Part shown: in pieces, positions 39,662 through 48,783 of the stretch
Layout: the number at the start of each line of letters is the position of its first letter
How positions within the stretch are numbered: the stretch's first letter is position 1
Assembly: GCF_022419205.1 (NCBI RefSeq)
Contig: NZ_JAJOZU010000001.1
Coordinates: forward strand, 434,001-498,000
Direction of reading: 5' to 3'
From: Thermomonas alba
GTDB taxonomy: Bacteria; Pseudomonadota; Gammaproteobacteria; Xanthomonadales; Xanthomonadaceae
DNA: 64,000 nt
Translations under genes and position numbers: made by a program
The notes under the pieces: generated by a model
Database searches by the model: none
What the model was told of the DNA's origin: nothing
What the model saw: the letters and a program-made list of their open reading frames with translations, nothing else

Positions 39662-41071
39662 ATGAAGGCAAGCTTGCAGGCGAAGTTGGGGCAGCAGATG
39701 GCGCTGACCCCGCAGCTGCTGCAGTCCATCCGGCTGCTGCAGGTGACGTCGCTGCAACTGGAGCAGGAACTGCAGCAACTGCTCGAACGCAATCCGCTGC
39801 TCGAGCGGCTGGAGCCCGAGGAGCCTTCGCTGCCCGACGTGGGGGAAGCCGAACGCGCCCGTCTGGAAGCGGCCGCCTGGGATGAACTGCCAGAGCCGAT
39901 GTTCCTGTCCGGCGGGGGCTATACCGGGGATCCCGACGAGGATCCGACCGCTCGCATTCCCGCCGGGCAGTCCAGCGATCCGCGCCAACGTCTGCTGGCG
40001 CAAATGGCGGTGCGCAGCACGCCGCGCGAACTGGCCCTGGCCGCGTACTGGCTGGATTGCTGCGACGACCGTGGCTACCTGGAAGGCGCGCCTGAGGCGC
40101 TGGCGGCGCAGGGAGTCGCCGCCCTGCGCCAGGAGCTGCCGGACGTCACCGCGGCCGAACTGCTCGCCGCCCGCCAGCGGCTGCTGGACGGCGAGTGGCC
40201 AGGCATGGCGGCAGCCGATCCGCGCGAATGCCTGCTGGCCCAGCTGCGCGCCCTGCCCTCGGAACCGACCCGCGCTCTGGCCATGCAGATCGTGGCGTCG
40301 CACCTGGAGCGGCTGGCTCGGCATGACCTGCCCGGGCTGGCCGCCGCGCTGGGCGTCGCGCCGGAGGCGGTGGCGGCGGCGGTGTCGCTGGTGCTGTCAT
40401 TGCAGCCGCATCCGGTGGAGCAGCCCCCCGAGCCCGAACCGGCCTATGTCGTCCCCGACGTGATCGCCTGGCGCGCCAACGGCGGCTGGCAGGTGCGTTT
40501 GAACGAGCGCAGCCAGCCCCGGCTGCGCCTGTGCGCCTATGCCGAGCAGGCCGCCAGCGGACACGAAGGCATGCGCGCGCTGCTGGAGGAGGCGCGCTGG
40601 ATGCTGCGCAGCCTGGGCATGCGCAACGAGACCCTGCTCAAAACCGCACGCATCCTGGTCGCGCGCCAGCAGGACTTCCTCGAGCATGGCGAGGAACACA
40701 TCGCCCCGTTGACCCTGAAGGATGTCGCCGAAGAGATCGGGATGCACGAATCCACGGTTTCGCGCATCACCACCGGCAAATACATCCAGACACCGCGCGG
40801 CACCTTCGAACTCAAGCAGTTCTTCGCGGTGCGGCTGGAGGGCGCCGACGTGTCCGGCGCGGCGATCAAGGCGATGGTGCGCCGCCTGATCGAAACCGAA
40901 CCCCCGCATGCCCCGCTCGCAGATGATGCGATCGCGGCGCTACTGGCGCGTCAGGGGATCCGCGTGGCGCGGCGCACAGTGGCAAAGTATCGCGAACAGT
41001 TGGCCATCGCGCCCGCACGCGAGCGCAAACGCGCGCGCAGCGGCGACTCGCAAATGGCCCATACAGGATGA
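39662..41071 (+). CDS. rpoN: RNA polymerase sigma-54 factor RpoN
   Basis: This 469-residue sigma factor has region I KLGQQMALTPQLLQSIRLLQ with the activator-interacting Gln/Leu-rich helix (ELQQLLERNPLLERLE). A core-binding part is followed by the DNA-binding domain with LTLKDVAEEIGMHESTVSRI and the RpoN box ARRTVAKYRE. It reads the GG-N10-GC promoters found in this cluster. The copy lies within the flagellar cluster, not beside lptB/hpf, so it may be a flagellum-dedicated paralogue. A second rpoN elsewhere would be worth looking for. Confidence 0.95.
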   Translation: MKASLQAKLGQQMALTPQLLQSIRLLQVTSLQLEQELQQLLERNPLLERLEPEEPSLPDVGEAERARLEAAAWDELPEPMFLSGGGYTGDPDEDPTARIPAGQSSDPRQRLLAQMAVRSTPRELALAAYWLDCCDDRGYLEGAPEALAAQGVAALRQELPDVTAAELLAARQRLLDGEWPGMAAADPRECLLAQLRALPSEPTRALAMQIVASHLERLARHDLPGLAAALGVAPEAVAAAVSLVLSLQPHPVEQPPEPEPAYVVPDVIAWRANGGWQVRLNERSQPRLRLCAYAEQAASGHEGMRALLEEARWMLRSLGMRNETLLKTARILVARQQDFLEHGEEHIAPLTLKDVAEEIGMHESTVSRITTGKYIQTPRGTFELKQFFAVRLEGADVSGAAIKAMVRRLIETEPPHAPLADDAIAALLARQGIRVARRTVAKYREQLAIAPARERKRARSGDSQMAHTG

Positions 41072-41089
41072 CCGATGACGGGGGGTGCG

Positions 41090-41503
41090 ATGCCGAATAC
41101 GATCCGGGTGCTGCTCGTGGACGACCACGAGGGCTTCATCAACGCGGTGCTGCGGCACATGCGCAAATATCCGTGGGTGGAGATCGTGGGAACCGCCGCC
41201 AACGGCATCGAGGCGGTGGCCCGCTCGGAAGCCCTGCGCCCGGACGCCGTGCTGATGGATCTGTCGATGCCGGAGATGGGCGGGCTGCAGGCCACGCGCC
41301 TGATCAAGGCCCAGGATGCGCCGCCGCTGGTGGCGATCGTCAGCCATTTCGACGATAACGAGCACCGCGAGCACGCCCAGCGCGCCGGCTGTGACGCGTT
41401 CGTGAGCAAGCTCAACTACATGCAGGAAGTGCTGCCGCTGCTGGAACGATGGGCGGGCGGCACGGCCGACAACACGCAGGAGGCGGCATCGGGGCATGAG
41501 TGA
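41090..41503 (+). CDS. Single-domain response regulator between rpoN and fleQ
   Basis: This 137-residue stand-alone receiver domain has the acidic pair Asp11-Asp12 ([13 protein letters not shown]), phospho-acceptor Asp57 in [20 protein letters not shown], and the signalling Lys in [15 protein letters not shown]. No output domain follows. The start at 41090 was chosen because GGGGGTG precedes it; an ATG at 41075 is in frame. It overlaps fleQ by 8 bp, so the two are probably made together and may interact. A cognate kinase is not adjacent. It is not CheY, which is encoded at 61151. Confidence 0.88.
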   Translation: MPNTIRVLLVDDHEGFINAVLRHMRKYPWVEIVGTAANGIEAVARSEALRPDAVLMDLSMPEMGGLQATRLIKAQDAPPLVAIVSHFDDNEHREHAQRAGCDAFVSKLNYMQEVLPLLERWAGGTADNTQEAASGHE

Positions 41504-42998
41504 ATCGCGAATCCTGGTGGTCGATGCCGACGACAGCCGCAGCGAGCGGCTGGTGACGCTGCTGGACTTCATGGATTTCACTCCGCGCGTGGTGGTCGAT
41601 GCGGCCGATCTCGACCCTGCCAAGGCCCGTGCCAGCGACTGGGTGGCCGTGATCGCCGGCGACGTCGGGGATACCGCGGCCTGGGATGGATTCGTGCGCT
41701 GGCTGTCCGAGCAGCCGCTGCATCCGCCGGTCATCGTTTTGCCCGATCAGGCCGAGGACGCGCCTTGGCGCCGACACATCCATCCCGACCTGGTGTGGCC
41801 GCTGGCCTACCCGATCCGCCGCAACCAGCTGCAGGACGTGCTGCGCCGCGCCAGCCTCAAACGGCTGGACGACGACGCCCGGCGCGAGCGGCCGCAAGTC
41901 GGCCCGACCGGCCGCAGCCCCGCCGTGTTGCGCCTGAACCGGATGATCGACCAGGTCGCCCGGTTCGACACCACTGTGCTGATCCTGGGCGAATCCGGCA
42001 CCGGCAAGGAGGTCGCCGCGCGCGCCATCCACGCGCGCTCGCCGCGCCGGGACAAGCCGTTCGTCGCGATCAACTGCGGCGCGATTCCGCCCGACCTGCT
42101 GGAAAGCGAGTTGTTCGGCCACGAGAAAGGCGCGTTCACCGGCGCCTTGACCCAGCGCAAAGGCCGCTTCGAAATGGCCGAGGGCGGCACCCTGCTGCTG
42201 GATGAAATCGGCGACATGCCGATGGCGATGCAGGTGAAACTGCTGCGCGTGCTGCAGGAGCGCGTGTTCGAGCGCGTCGGCGGCGGCGTGCCGATCCAGT
42301 GCGACGTGCGCGTGATCGCCGCCACCCATCGCAACCTGGAAGCGCTGATCGCCGAGGGCAAGTTTCGCGAGGATCTGTTCTACCGGCTCAACGTATTCCC
42401 GATCGAAATGCCCGCCCTGCGCGAGCGCAGCGAAGATTTGCCCGAGCTGGTGGCCGCCATCACCCGCCAGCTGGCCGAATCCGGACGCGGCCGGGTCAGC
42501 CTGACGGCCGAAGCCGTTGCGGCGCTGCAGCATTACGACTGGCCCGGCAACGTGCGCGAGCTGTCGAACCTGCTGGAACGGCTCGCCGTACTGAACCCGG
42601 AGGGCCGGGTCGGCCTTGACGACCTGCCGGCGCGCTACCGCGCGGCGGTGCCGCCGGATTTCGTCGCGCCCAAGCCGGCGCAAGATGCGCAAGATGCGCA
42701 AGATGCGCAAGGGATGGCGTCTGCGCCGCCCCTCGCCAAACCTGCCGCCGCAGGGCCCAATCCCTCCACGCTCTCCCCGCTGGTCTCGCTGCCGCCCGGC
42801 GGACTGGACCTGCGCCAGCACATCGCCGAAATCGAAAACGAGCTGATTCGCCAGGCCTTGCAGCAGGCGGGTGGAGTGGTCGCGCATGCCGCCCCGCTGC
42901 TCGGCCTGCGTCGCACCACCTTGCTGGAAAAACTTCGCAAGTACGGCATCGTCCGCCCGGGCGATGCCACGGTCGAGGACGACGCGCGGGATTCTTGA
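41496..42998 (+). CDS. fleQ: Sigma-54-dependent flagellar master regulator FleQ
   Basis: This 500-residue activator has three domains. The N-terminal REC-like domain (1-120) lacks a clear phospho-acceptor, as in FleQ. The AAA+ domain has Walker A GESGTGKE (165-172), the sigma-54 contact loop GAFTGA (212-217), [10 protein letters not shown] and an [11 protein letters not shown] sensor region. The C-terminal Fis-type HTH reads [20 protein letters not shown]. FleQ drives class II genes and in Pseudomonas responds to c-di-GMP and FleN/FlhG. An Ala/Pro linker carries a short tandem repeat. It sits between rpoN-REC and the sigma-54 promoter of fliE. Confidence 0.94.
   Translation: MSESRILVVDADDSRSERLVTLLDFMDFTPRVVVDAADLDPAKARASDWVAVIAGDVGDTAAWDGFVRWLSEQPLHPPVIVLPDQAEDAPWRRHIHPDLVWPLAYPIRRNQLQDVLRRASLKRLDDDARRERPQVGPTGRSPAVLRLNRMIDQVARFDTTVLILGESGTGKEVAARAIHARSPRRDKPFVAINCGAIPPDLLESELFGHEKGAFTGALTQRKGRFEMAEGGTLLLDEIGDMPMAMQVKLLRVLQERVFERVGGGVPIQCDVRVIAATHRNLEALIAEGKFREDLFYRLNVFPIEMPALRERSEDLPELVAAITRQLAESGRGRVSLTAEAVAALQHYDWPGNVRELSNLLERLAVLNPEGRVGLDDLPARYRAAVPPDFVAPKPAQDAQDAQDAQGMASAPPLAKPAAAGPNPSTLSPLVSLPPGGLDLRQHIAEIENELIRQALQQAGGVVAHAAPLLGLRRTTLLEKLRKYGIVRPGDATVEDDARDS
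42678..42710 (+). repeat. Nine-bp tandem repeat inside fleQ
   Basis: GCGCAAGAT is repeated three times in tandem (42678-42704) plus a six-base partial copy. It encodes DAQDAQDAQ in the linker between the AAA+ and HTH domains. Copy-number change would lengthen or shorten the linker by three residues without frameshift. Confidence 0.9.
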
Positions 42999-43006
42999 CG
43001 CATCGA

Positions 43007-43022
43007 CGGCACGGGTTTTGCT
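43007..43022 (+). promoter_or_regulatory. Sigma-54 promoter of the fliE operon
   Basis: CGGCACGGGTTTTGCT matches the consensus with GG at 43008-43009 and GC at 43020-43021, 10 bases past the fleQ stop. The predicted start near 43033 lies 26 bases before fliE. Confidence 0.85.
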
Positions 43023-43058
43023 TAATGTCAGGCGGACCCGTTTCCATTCGATGCCGAG

Positions 43059-43433
43059 ATGACCGACGCCATCAGCTCGATCCTCTCTCAGATCCGCGCC
43101 TATGAGGCGCGGGCCCAGGGGGGCCTTGCCGGATCCGCCGGCATGGCGGGGACCGGCCGCGCGGGCGACACCCCTCCTTCCAATGCCATCAGCGGCACGG
43201 CCGCGCCCTCTTCCAGCTTCCAGCAGACACTGAACAACGCCATCGACGGCGTCAGCAAGGCCCAGAACGAGGCCGGAGCGCTGCAACAGGCCTTCGAACT
43301 GGGCGATCCGCGCGCGGATCTGGCGCGGGTCATGGTGGCGATGCAGCAGTCTCAGGTGGCGTTCAAGGCAGCGGTGGAAGTACGCAACCGCCTGGTACAG
43401 GCCTATCAGGACGTGATGAACATGCCGATCTAG
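43059..43433 (+). CDS. fliE: Flagellar hook-basal body protein FliE
   Basis: This 124-residue protein has a Gly/Ala-rich N-terminus and the FliE C-terminal signature GDPRADLARVMVAMQQSQVA followed by FKAAVEVRNRLVQAYQDVMN. FliE joins the MS ring to the rod and is an early export substrate. It is the first gene behind the sigma-54 promoter at 43007. No good ribosome-binding site is visible before the ATG (TTCGATGCCGAG), so translation may be weak. A short GC hairpin separates it from fliF. Confidence 0.95.
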   Translation: MTDAISSILSQIRAYEARAQGGLAGSAGMAGTGRAGDTPPSNAISGTAAPSSSFQQTLNNAIDGVSKAQNEAGALQQAFELGDPRADLARVMVAMQQSQVAFKAAVEVRNRLVQAYQDVMNMPI

Positions 43434-43446
43434 CCCCAGCCGCGCC

Positions 43447-43464
43447 GGCCGGGGTTCCCCGGTC
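43447..43464 (+). promoter_or_regulatory. GC hairpin between fliE and fliF
   Basis: GGCCGGGG and CCCCGGTC pair over 8 bp (one G-T) with only TT between the arms, so the inner pair must open in RNA. It lies 14 bp past fliE with no T run and could act as a processing or stability element between fliE and fliF. Confidence 0.4.
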
Positions 43465-43506
43465 GCACGCCTTGACTCCTTCCGCCATCGAGCTTTGCCC
43501 TGACCC

Positions 43507-45210
43507 ATGAGCGCCATCGCCCTTCCCAAGACTCCCGACGACCTCAAGAAGCTGGGGCGCCTGCAGGACATTCCGCTGGTGCGGCAGCTACTGACGCTGG
43601 GCATGGCAGCGGCCGCGATCGCGCTGGGCCTGTGGCTGTACTCCTGGATCCAAAAGCCGGCGTATGTGCCGCTGCCCGGACTGGATGCCAAGGCGACGGC
43701 CGAAGCCAGCGACCTGCTGCGCAACGCCAAGGTGCCGTTCAAGATCGATCCGGCGACCGGCACGCTGACCGTGCCCGAAGACAAACTCGGACAGGCTCGG
43801 CTGACCCTGGCGGGTGCCGGCCTGGGTAGCGGCGATGACAAAGGCTTCGAGACCCTGGAGGGCGACCAGGGCTTCGGCACCAGCCAGTTCGTGGAGAATG
43901 CGCGCTATCAGCACGCGCTGGAAACCGAACTGGCGCGCACCATCACCAATCTGCGCCCGGTGCGCGAGGCACGGGTGCATCTGGCGCTGCCCAAGCCCTC
44001 GGCGTTCACCCGCCAGCGCGAGCCGGCCAGCGCTTCGGTGGTGCTGCAGCTGAACAGCGGTGCCAGTCTGGAGCCGGGCCAGGTGGACGCGATCGTGCAC
44101 CTGGTGGCCTCGTCGATCCCGGAACTCCCGGCGAGCAATGTCACGGTGGTGGACCAGTTCGGGCGCCTGCTCTCCAACCCCGATCCCGACAGCGATGCGG
44201 CCATCGCCGCCAAGCAGTATGAGCAGCAGCGCCGTCAGGAGGCCGTGTTCGCGCAGCGTATCCAGGCCCTGCTCGAGCCCATCACCGGCCCCGGCAAGGT
44301 GCGCGCACAGGTGAGCGTGGACATGGATTTCTCGCAAACCGAAGAGGCGCGCGAGGTCTACGGCCCGCAGGCCGGGCTCGTCCGCAGCGAACAGGTGTCC
44401 GAGACCGGCAGCGCCGTGACCCCGATGCCGCAAGGCGTGCCGGGCAGCGCGTCCAACACGCCGGCCGCGCCGGTGGCCGCCGCGCCTCAATCTTCACCGG
44501 CATCGCCCGCAGCGGCCACGGCCGCCGGTCCCGCGAATGTCGCCAATGGCAACGGCCTCGCCAGCACGACTGCATCGGGTGGCAATGGCAGCCGCAGCGC
44601 CGTGCGCAATTACGAGATCGATCGTACCCTCACCCATACCCGCAAGGCGCCATCGCAGATCCGCCGCATCACGGCCGCGGTATTGGTGGACAACATCGCA
44701 GGGCCGCCGGACAAGAAAGGCCAACCGACCCAGCGCCCGCTCACCCCGGCTGAAATCGCGCGGCTGCAGACTTTGGTGCAGCAGGCGATCGGCTTCGATG
44801 CCCAGCGCGGCGATGTCGTCAGCGTGGTCAACTCGCCCTTCGCTCCGGTCAAGGACGCCCCGCCGCCCGATGTTCCTTTCTGGGAGGATCCGCGCGCCCG
44901 CGACCTGCTGCGCACCCTGCTCGGCGGAATCGCGCTGCTGCTGGTGGTGTGGTTCGTGCTCAGGCCCTCGTTTCGGGCATTGACCGCGCCTGGCAAGGAG
45001 GGCAAGACGGACAAGGCCGAGACCGTGCCGCCCGAGGCAACGCTCATGCTTGCCGAAGGAGAAGGAGCAGCACACCCCGCGCTCCCCCAGGACAAGGCGC
45101 ACGCGCCGGTCACGTTCGAGGACAAGCTTCAGATCGCACGTAATGCGGTGACGACCGATGCCAAGCGGGTCGCCGCGGTCGTGCGCGACATGGTGAACTC
45201 CGATGGCTGA
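43507..45210 (+). CDS. fliF: Flagellar MS-ring protein FliF
   Basis: This 567-residue inner-membrane ring protein has TM1 near residues 27-47 (LLTLGMAAAAIALGLWLY) and the ring-building motifs VPLPGLDAKATAEASDLLRN and GFGTSQFVENARYQHALETE. A variable Ala/Ser-rich loop lies around 305-365, and TM2 near 461-482 (LGGIALLLVVWFVL). The C-terminal cytoplasmic tail (EDKLQIARNAVTTDAKRVAA) binds FliG. It overlaps fliG by 8 bp, so ring and rotor subunits are made in step. Confidence 0.96.
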   Translation: MSAIALPKTPDDLKKLGRLQDIPLVRQLLTLGMAAAAIALGLWLYSWIQKPAYVPLPGLDAKATAEASDLLRNAKVPFKIDPATGTLTVPEDKLGQARLTLAGAGLGSGDDKGFETLEGDQGFGTSQFVENARYQHALETELARTITNLRPVREARVHLALPKPSAFTRQREPASASVVLQLNSGASLEPGQVDAIVHLVASSIPELPASNVTVVDQFGRLLSNPDPDSDAAIAAKQYEQQRRQEAVFAQRIQALLEPITGPGKVRAQVSVDMDFSQTEEAREVYGPQAGLVRSEQVSETGSAVTPMPQGVPGSASNTPAAPVAAAPQSSPASPAAATAAGPANVANGNGLASTTASGGNGSRSAVRNYEIDRTLTHTRKAPSQIRRITAAVLVDNIAGPPDKKGQPTQRPLTPAEIARLQTLVQQAIGFDAQRGDVVSVVNSPFAPVKDAPPPDVPFWEDPRARDLLRTLLGGIALLLVVWFVLRPSFRALTAPGKEGKTDKAETVPPEATLMLAEGEGAAHPALPQDKAHAPVTFEDKLQIARNAVTTDAKRVAAVVRDMVNSDG

Positions 45211-46201
45211 GACAGAACTTAGTGGCGTGCAACGGGCCGCCATCTTGCTGCTCTCGCTGGGCGAACAGCAGGCCGCCGAGGTGCTCAAGCACCTGAATGC
45301 GAAAGAGGTCCAGAAGCTGGGGCTGGCGATGACCTCGGTCGGCAGCGTTTCGCAGGAAGACATCGAGAAAGTCGTCGATGAGTTCATCCAGACGCTGGAG
45401 CGGCCCAACCTCGCTGCGGGCGCCGATGAGTATGTGCGGGCGGTGCTGATGCAGGCGCTGGGCGAAGATCGCGCCAGCAGCCTGATCGACCGCATCCTGA
45501 TGGGGCGCAACACCTCCGGCCTGGACACGCTCAAGTGGATGGAGCCGCGCGCCGTGGCCGACCTGGTGCGCAACGAGCACCCACAGATCATCGCGATCGT
45601 GCTTTCGCATCTGGATCCGGACCAGGCGGCCGAAACGCTCAAGTTCCTCCCCGAGCGTGTACGGGCCGATGTGATCGTGCGCATCGCCACCCTGGACGGC
45701 ATCCCGCCGCATGCGCTCAACGAGCTCAACGACGTGATGGCGCGACAGTTCGCGGGCAACCAGAACCTGAAATCGTCCTCCATCGGAGGCGTGAAGGTCG
45801 CGGCCAACATCCTGAACTTCATGGATGGCGGCATGGACGAAACCATCCTGGAGGCGATCGCCCAGATCGACGAGCCGCTCACTGGCCAGATCCGCGACCT
45901 GATGTTCGTGTTCGACGATCTCGCCGAGCTCGACGACCGCGCCATTCAGACCGTGTTGCGCGAGGTGCCGGCGGACAAGCTGGCGTTGGCGCTGCGCGGC
46001 GCCGACCAGAAAGTCAAGGACAAGATCATCAGCAACATGTCGCAACGCGCATCGGAGATGCTGCTGGAAGACATGGAGGCGCGTGGACCTGTCCGGTTGG
46101 CCGAAGTCGAGGCGGCGCAGAAGGAAATCCTCACGCTCGTGCGCAAGATGGCCGATGAAGGCACGATCCAGCTGTCCGCCAAGGCCGAGGTGTTCGTATG
46201 A
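45203..46201 (+). CDS. fliG: Flagellar motor switch protein FliG
   Basis: This 332-residue protein has the length of Salmonella FliG (331). The N-terminal FliF-binding part reads SGVQRAAILLLSLGEQQAAE. The middle domain has EHPQIIAIVLSHLDPDQAAE. The C-terminal torque domain has LREVPADKLALALRGADQKV and KDKIISNMSQRASEMLLEDM, with the charged residues that meet the stator. It overlaps fliF by 8 bp and fliH by 4 bp. Confidence 0.97.
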   Translation: MAETELSGVQRAAILLLSLGEQQAAEVLKHLNAKEVQKLGLAMTSVGSVSQEDIEKVVDEFIQTLERPNLAAGADEYVRAVLMQALGEDRASSLIDRILMGRNTSGLDTLKWMEPRAVADLVRNEHPQIIAIVLSHLDPDQAAETLKFLPERVRADVIVRIATLDGIPPHALNELNDVMARQFAGNQNLKSSSIGGVKVAANILNFMDGGMDETILEAIAQIDEPLTGQIRDLMFVFDDLAELDDRAIQTVLREVPADKLALALRGADQKVKDKIISNMSQRASEMLLEDMEARGPVRLAEVEAAQKEILTLVRKMADEGTIQLSAKAEVFV

Positions 46202-46809
46202 GCACAGCCGTGCGCTGGGTTGCCCCCGAACTGACCGCGCCGGCCCCGCCTGCGCCGGATCCTGCGGAGGAGGAAGCCGCACGCCGGCTGCCCAGCGTGG
46301 AAGAGCTGCAGCAGATCGAGGAGGCCGCGCGCGCGGAAGGGTATGCGGAAGGCTATGCGCGCGGGCATGCCGAGGGGTTGGCCAACGGGCAGGCGGAAAT
46401 CCGGCGTATCGTGGCCCAGATGGAGGGAATCCTGGATGCCTTCACCCGCCCGCTGGCACGCCTGGATGCAGAGGTCGGCGACGCCCTGGGCGCGCTGGCC
46501 GTGCGTATCGCCGGGGCCCTGCTGCGGCGCAGCTATGCGGCGGACCCTACGCTGCTGGCCGACCTGGTGCGGGAAGCGCTCGAGATCAGCAGCGCCGAAA
46601 GCCGGCAGCTGGAGCTGCGCCTGCATCCGGATGACATCGCGATGCTCACCCCCCATCTGCCGCCCCAGGAAGGCGTGCGGCTGGTGCCCGACCTGACCCT
46701 GGCCCGCGGCGATCTGCGGGTGCATACCGACAGCGTGCGCATCGATGGCAGCCTGGCCGCGCGCCTGGATGCCGCCTTGCAGCGCATCGTCTCGGCGGAG
46801 CATTCATGA
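46198..46809 (+). CDS. fliH: Flagellar export ATPase regulator FliH
   Basis: This 203-residue stator-like protein has a Pro/Ala-rich start and the FliH GxxxG-type repeat region EGYAEGYARGHAEGLANGQA. A C-terminal FliH/YscL domain follows, with ALAVRIAGALLRRSYAADPT and LRLHPDDIAMLTPHL. It binds FliI and docks it at the export gate. It overlaps fliG by ATGA. Its own stop overlaps the start of a 51-codon frame, and not fliI directly, which is unusual. Confidence 0.94.
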   Translation: MSTAVRWVAPELTAPAPPAPDPAEEEAARRLPSVEELQQIEEAARAEGYAEGYARGHAEGLANGQAEIRRIVAQMEGILDAFTRPLARLDAEVGDALGALAVRIAGALLRRSYAADPTLLADLVREALEISSAESRQLELRLHPDDIAMLTPHLPPQEGVRLVPDLTLARGDLRVHTDSVRIDGSLAARLDAALQRIVSAEHS

Positions 46810-46961
46810 GGCCGATGACTTCGCCCCTGTCGCCTTTCCCGGCGCGCCCGATGCACTTGCATATCGGCATGGAAAAGCGCTGGATATGCATTCCAGGGCG
46901 TGATTTTCGGCACGCGCCCGGCGTGATCGCCGCCACGCTGAAAACGGGAGGCTCGCGATGA
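46806..46961 (+). CDS. Possible 51-residue protein bridging fliH and fliI
   Basis: An open frame starts at the ATG that overlaps the fliH stop (ATGA, 46806-46809) and ends at a TGA that overlaps the fliI start (ATGA, 46958-46961). It encodes [20 protein letters not shown] and continues with [20 protein letters not shown]. No domain was recognised and no separate strong ribosome-binding site exists, so expression would depend on coupling to fliH. An inverted repeat TGCATATC/GATATGCA (46858-46890) lies inside it. It may be a real micro-protein, or only a spacer that maintains coupling between fliH and fliI. Confidence 0.35.
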   Translation: MRPMTSPLSPFPARPMHLHIGMEKRWICIPGRDFRHAPGVIAATLKTGGSR

Positions 46962-48334
46962 ACATCGCCGCCGCACACTGGGATGAGGCCCGCAATCTGC
47001 GCCTGGCCGCGCGCCTGCACGCGATCGACCCGCGTTTGCATGCCATGGGCATGGTCCGTGAAGGCGTGCTGCGGCGGGCGGTGGGCCTGACCCTGGAAGC
47101 CACCGGCTGCGAGGCCCCGCTGGGCGCGCGCTGCCGGGTGGAGACCCGCGGCGGCCGCTGGGTGGAGGCGGAAGTGGTCGGCTTCGCCGGCGACCGCACT
47201 TTTCTCATGCCAACGTCGGATCTCTCCGGCCTGCTGCCGAACGCCCGGGTCATCACCGGCGCCAGCCGCGCCGAGGTGGCGGTAGGCGAAGGCCTGCTGG
47301 GGCGTGTGATCGACAGCGACGGCGTGCCGCTGGACGGCCGACCGCCGCTGCGCGCCGAGGATTTCGTCGGCCTGGCCGGCACCCAGATCAACCCGCTGAT
47401 GCGCGAGCCGATCACCCGCTCGCTGGACGTCGGCGTGCGCGCCATCAACGCCCTGCTCCCGATCGGGCGCGGCCAGCGCGTCGGCCTGTTCGCCGGTTCC
47501 GGCGTCGGCAAATCGACGCTGCTGGGCATGATGACCCGCTACACCGCGGCGGATGTGATCGTGGTCGGGCTGATCGGCGAACGTGGCCGCGAAGTGCGCG
47601 ATTTCGTGGAGAGCACGCTGGGCCCAGAAGGGCTGCGCCGCGCGGTAGTGGTCGCCGCCCCCGCCGACCGCCCGCCGCTGGCGCGTCTGCACGGCGCCCT
47701 GCGCGCCACCGCGATCGCCGAATGGTTCCGGGACCAGGGCTTGCATGTGCTGCTGCTCATGGACTCCCTGACCCGCTTCGCCCATGCCCAGCGCGAGATC
47801 GGCCTGTCCGTGGGCGAGCCGCCGACCACCCGCGGCTACCCGCCGTCGGTGTTCGCGCGCCTGCCGGCGCTGGTGGAACGCGCCGGCAACGGCACCGATG
47901 GGCGCGGCTCGATCACCGCGTTCTACACCGTGCTGACCGAGGGCGACGACCAGCAGGAGCCCATCGCGGACGCCGCCCGCGCCATCCTCGACGGCCATAT
48001 CGTGCTGAGCCGCCGGATCGCCGACGCCGGGCTATACCCGGCCATCGACGTGGAAGTCTCGGTCAGCCGCGTGATGCAGGACATCACCGACCCGGCCTGG
48101 CGCGCGCGCATTCGCCGCCTCAAGCAGCTGATGGCCGCCTACAACAACCAGCGCGATCTGATCACGATCGGCGCTTACCAGCGCGGCAGCGATCCGCTGG
48201 TGGATGAAGCCTTGGCCCTGTGGCCGCGAATCCAGCAGTTCCTGGCCCAGGACGTCAGCGAGTCGGCCGATGTGGAGGCCAGTCGCGCCGCGCTCGCCCA
48301 ACTGCTAGATGGTTTGCCGGAGACTTCCGCATGA
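46958..48334 (+). CDS. fliI: Flagellum-specific ATPase FliI
   Basis: This 458-residue ATPase of the type III export apparatus has Walker [13 protein letters not shown], the Walker B region [20 protein letters not shown], and ExxG-type motifs ([32 protein letters not shown]). It unfolds and feeds substrates to FlhA/FlhB. GGGAGG precedes the ATG at 46958. It begins 148 bp after fliH, an uncommon gap filled by a coupled small frame. It overlaps fliJ by 4 bp. Confidence 0.97.
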   Translation: MNIAAAHWDEARNLRLAARLHAIDPRLHAMGMVREGVLRRAVGLTLEATGCEAPLGARCRVETRGGRWVEAEVVGFAGDRTFLMPTSDLSGLLPNARVITGASRAEVAVGEGLLGRVIDSDGVPLDGRPPLRAEDFVGLAGTQINPLMREPITRSLDVGVRAINALLPIGRGQRVGLFAGSGVGKSTLLGMMTRYTAADVIVVGLIGERGREVRDFVESTLGPEGLRRAVVVAAPADRPPLARLHGALRATAIAEWFRDQGLHVLLLMDSLTRFAHAQREIGLSVGEPPTTRGYPPSVFARLPALVERAGNGTDGRGSITAFYTVLTEGDDQQEPIADAARAILDGHIVLSRRIADAGLYPAIDVEVSVSRVMQDITDPAWRARIRRLKQLMAAYNNQRDLITIGAYQRGSDPLVDEALALWPRIQQFLAQDVSESADVEASRAALAQLLDGLPETSA

Positions 48335-48783
48335 CCCGTTCACGCCGTCTCGACCCTCTGCTGCGCGTCACCCAGCAGCGCCAGGATGCAGTGGCCCGCG
48401 AGCTGGCCGCGCGCGAAAAGGCGCTGCACGAGCAGCAGCAACGGCTGGATCTGCTCAAGCAATACGCCGACAGCTACGCGCAGGCGCCGGCGCCGACCGG
48501 CGCCACCGTGGCGCCGGCGATGCTGGCCAACCACGTAGCGTTCCGCGCCAAGCTCGACGTCGCCCTGCAGCAGCAGGCACAGGCGGTGGAAGCATCGCGC
48601 CAAAGCCGCGAGATCGAGCGCGCCCGCCTGCTGCTGGCCAGCCGCGACAACAAGGTGCTGGAGCAACTGGCGGCCAGCTATCGGCGGGAAGAGCAGCGCA
48701 TCGCCAGCCAGCGCGAACAGCGCGAGCTGGACGACCTCGGCAGCCGCCTGGCCCGTTCGGCCCGCGAGGAGAATGCGCCATGA
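48331..48783 (+). CDS. fliJ: Flagellar export protein FliJ
   Basis: This 150-residue, almost wholly coiled-coil protein begins [20 protein letters not shown] and ends with heptads ([20 protein letters not shown]). FliJ is the stalk-like subunit of the FliI ring that contacts FlhA. The start at 48331 overlaps the fliI stop (ATGA) and its stop overlaps fliK (ATGA). The call rests on coiled-coil character, size (147 in Salmonella) and strict position. Confidence 0.92.
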   Translation: MTRSRRLDPLLRVTQQRQDAVARELAAREKALHEQQQRLDLLKQYADSYAQAPAPTGATVAPAMLANHVAFRAKLDVALQQQAQAVEASRQSREIERARLLLASRDNKVLEQLAASYRREEQRIASQREQRELDDLGSRLARSAREENAP

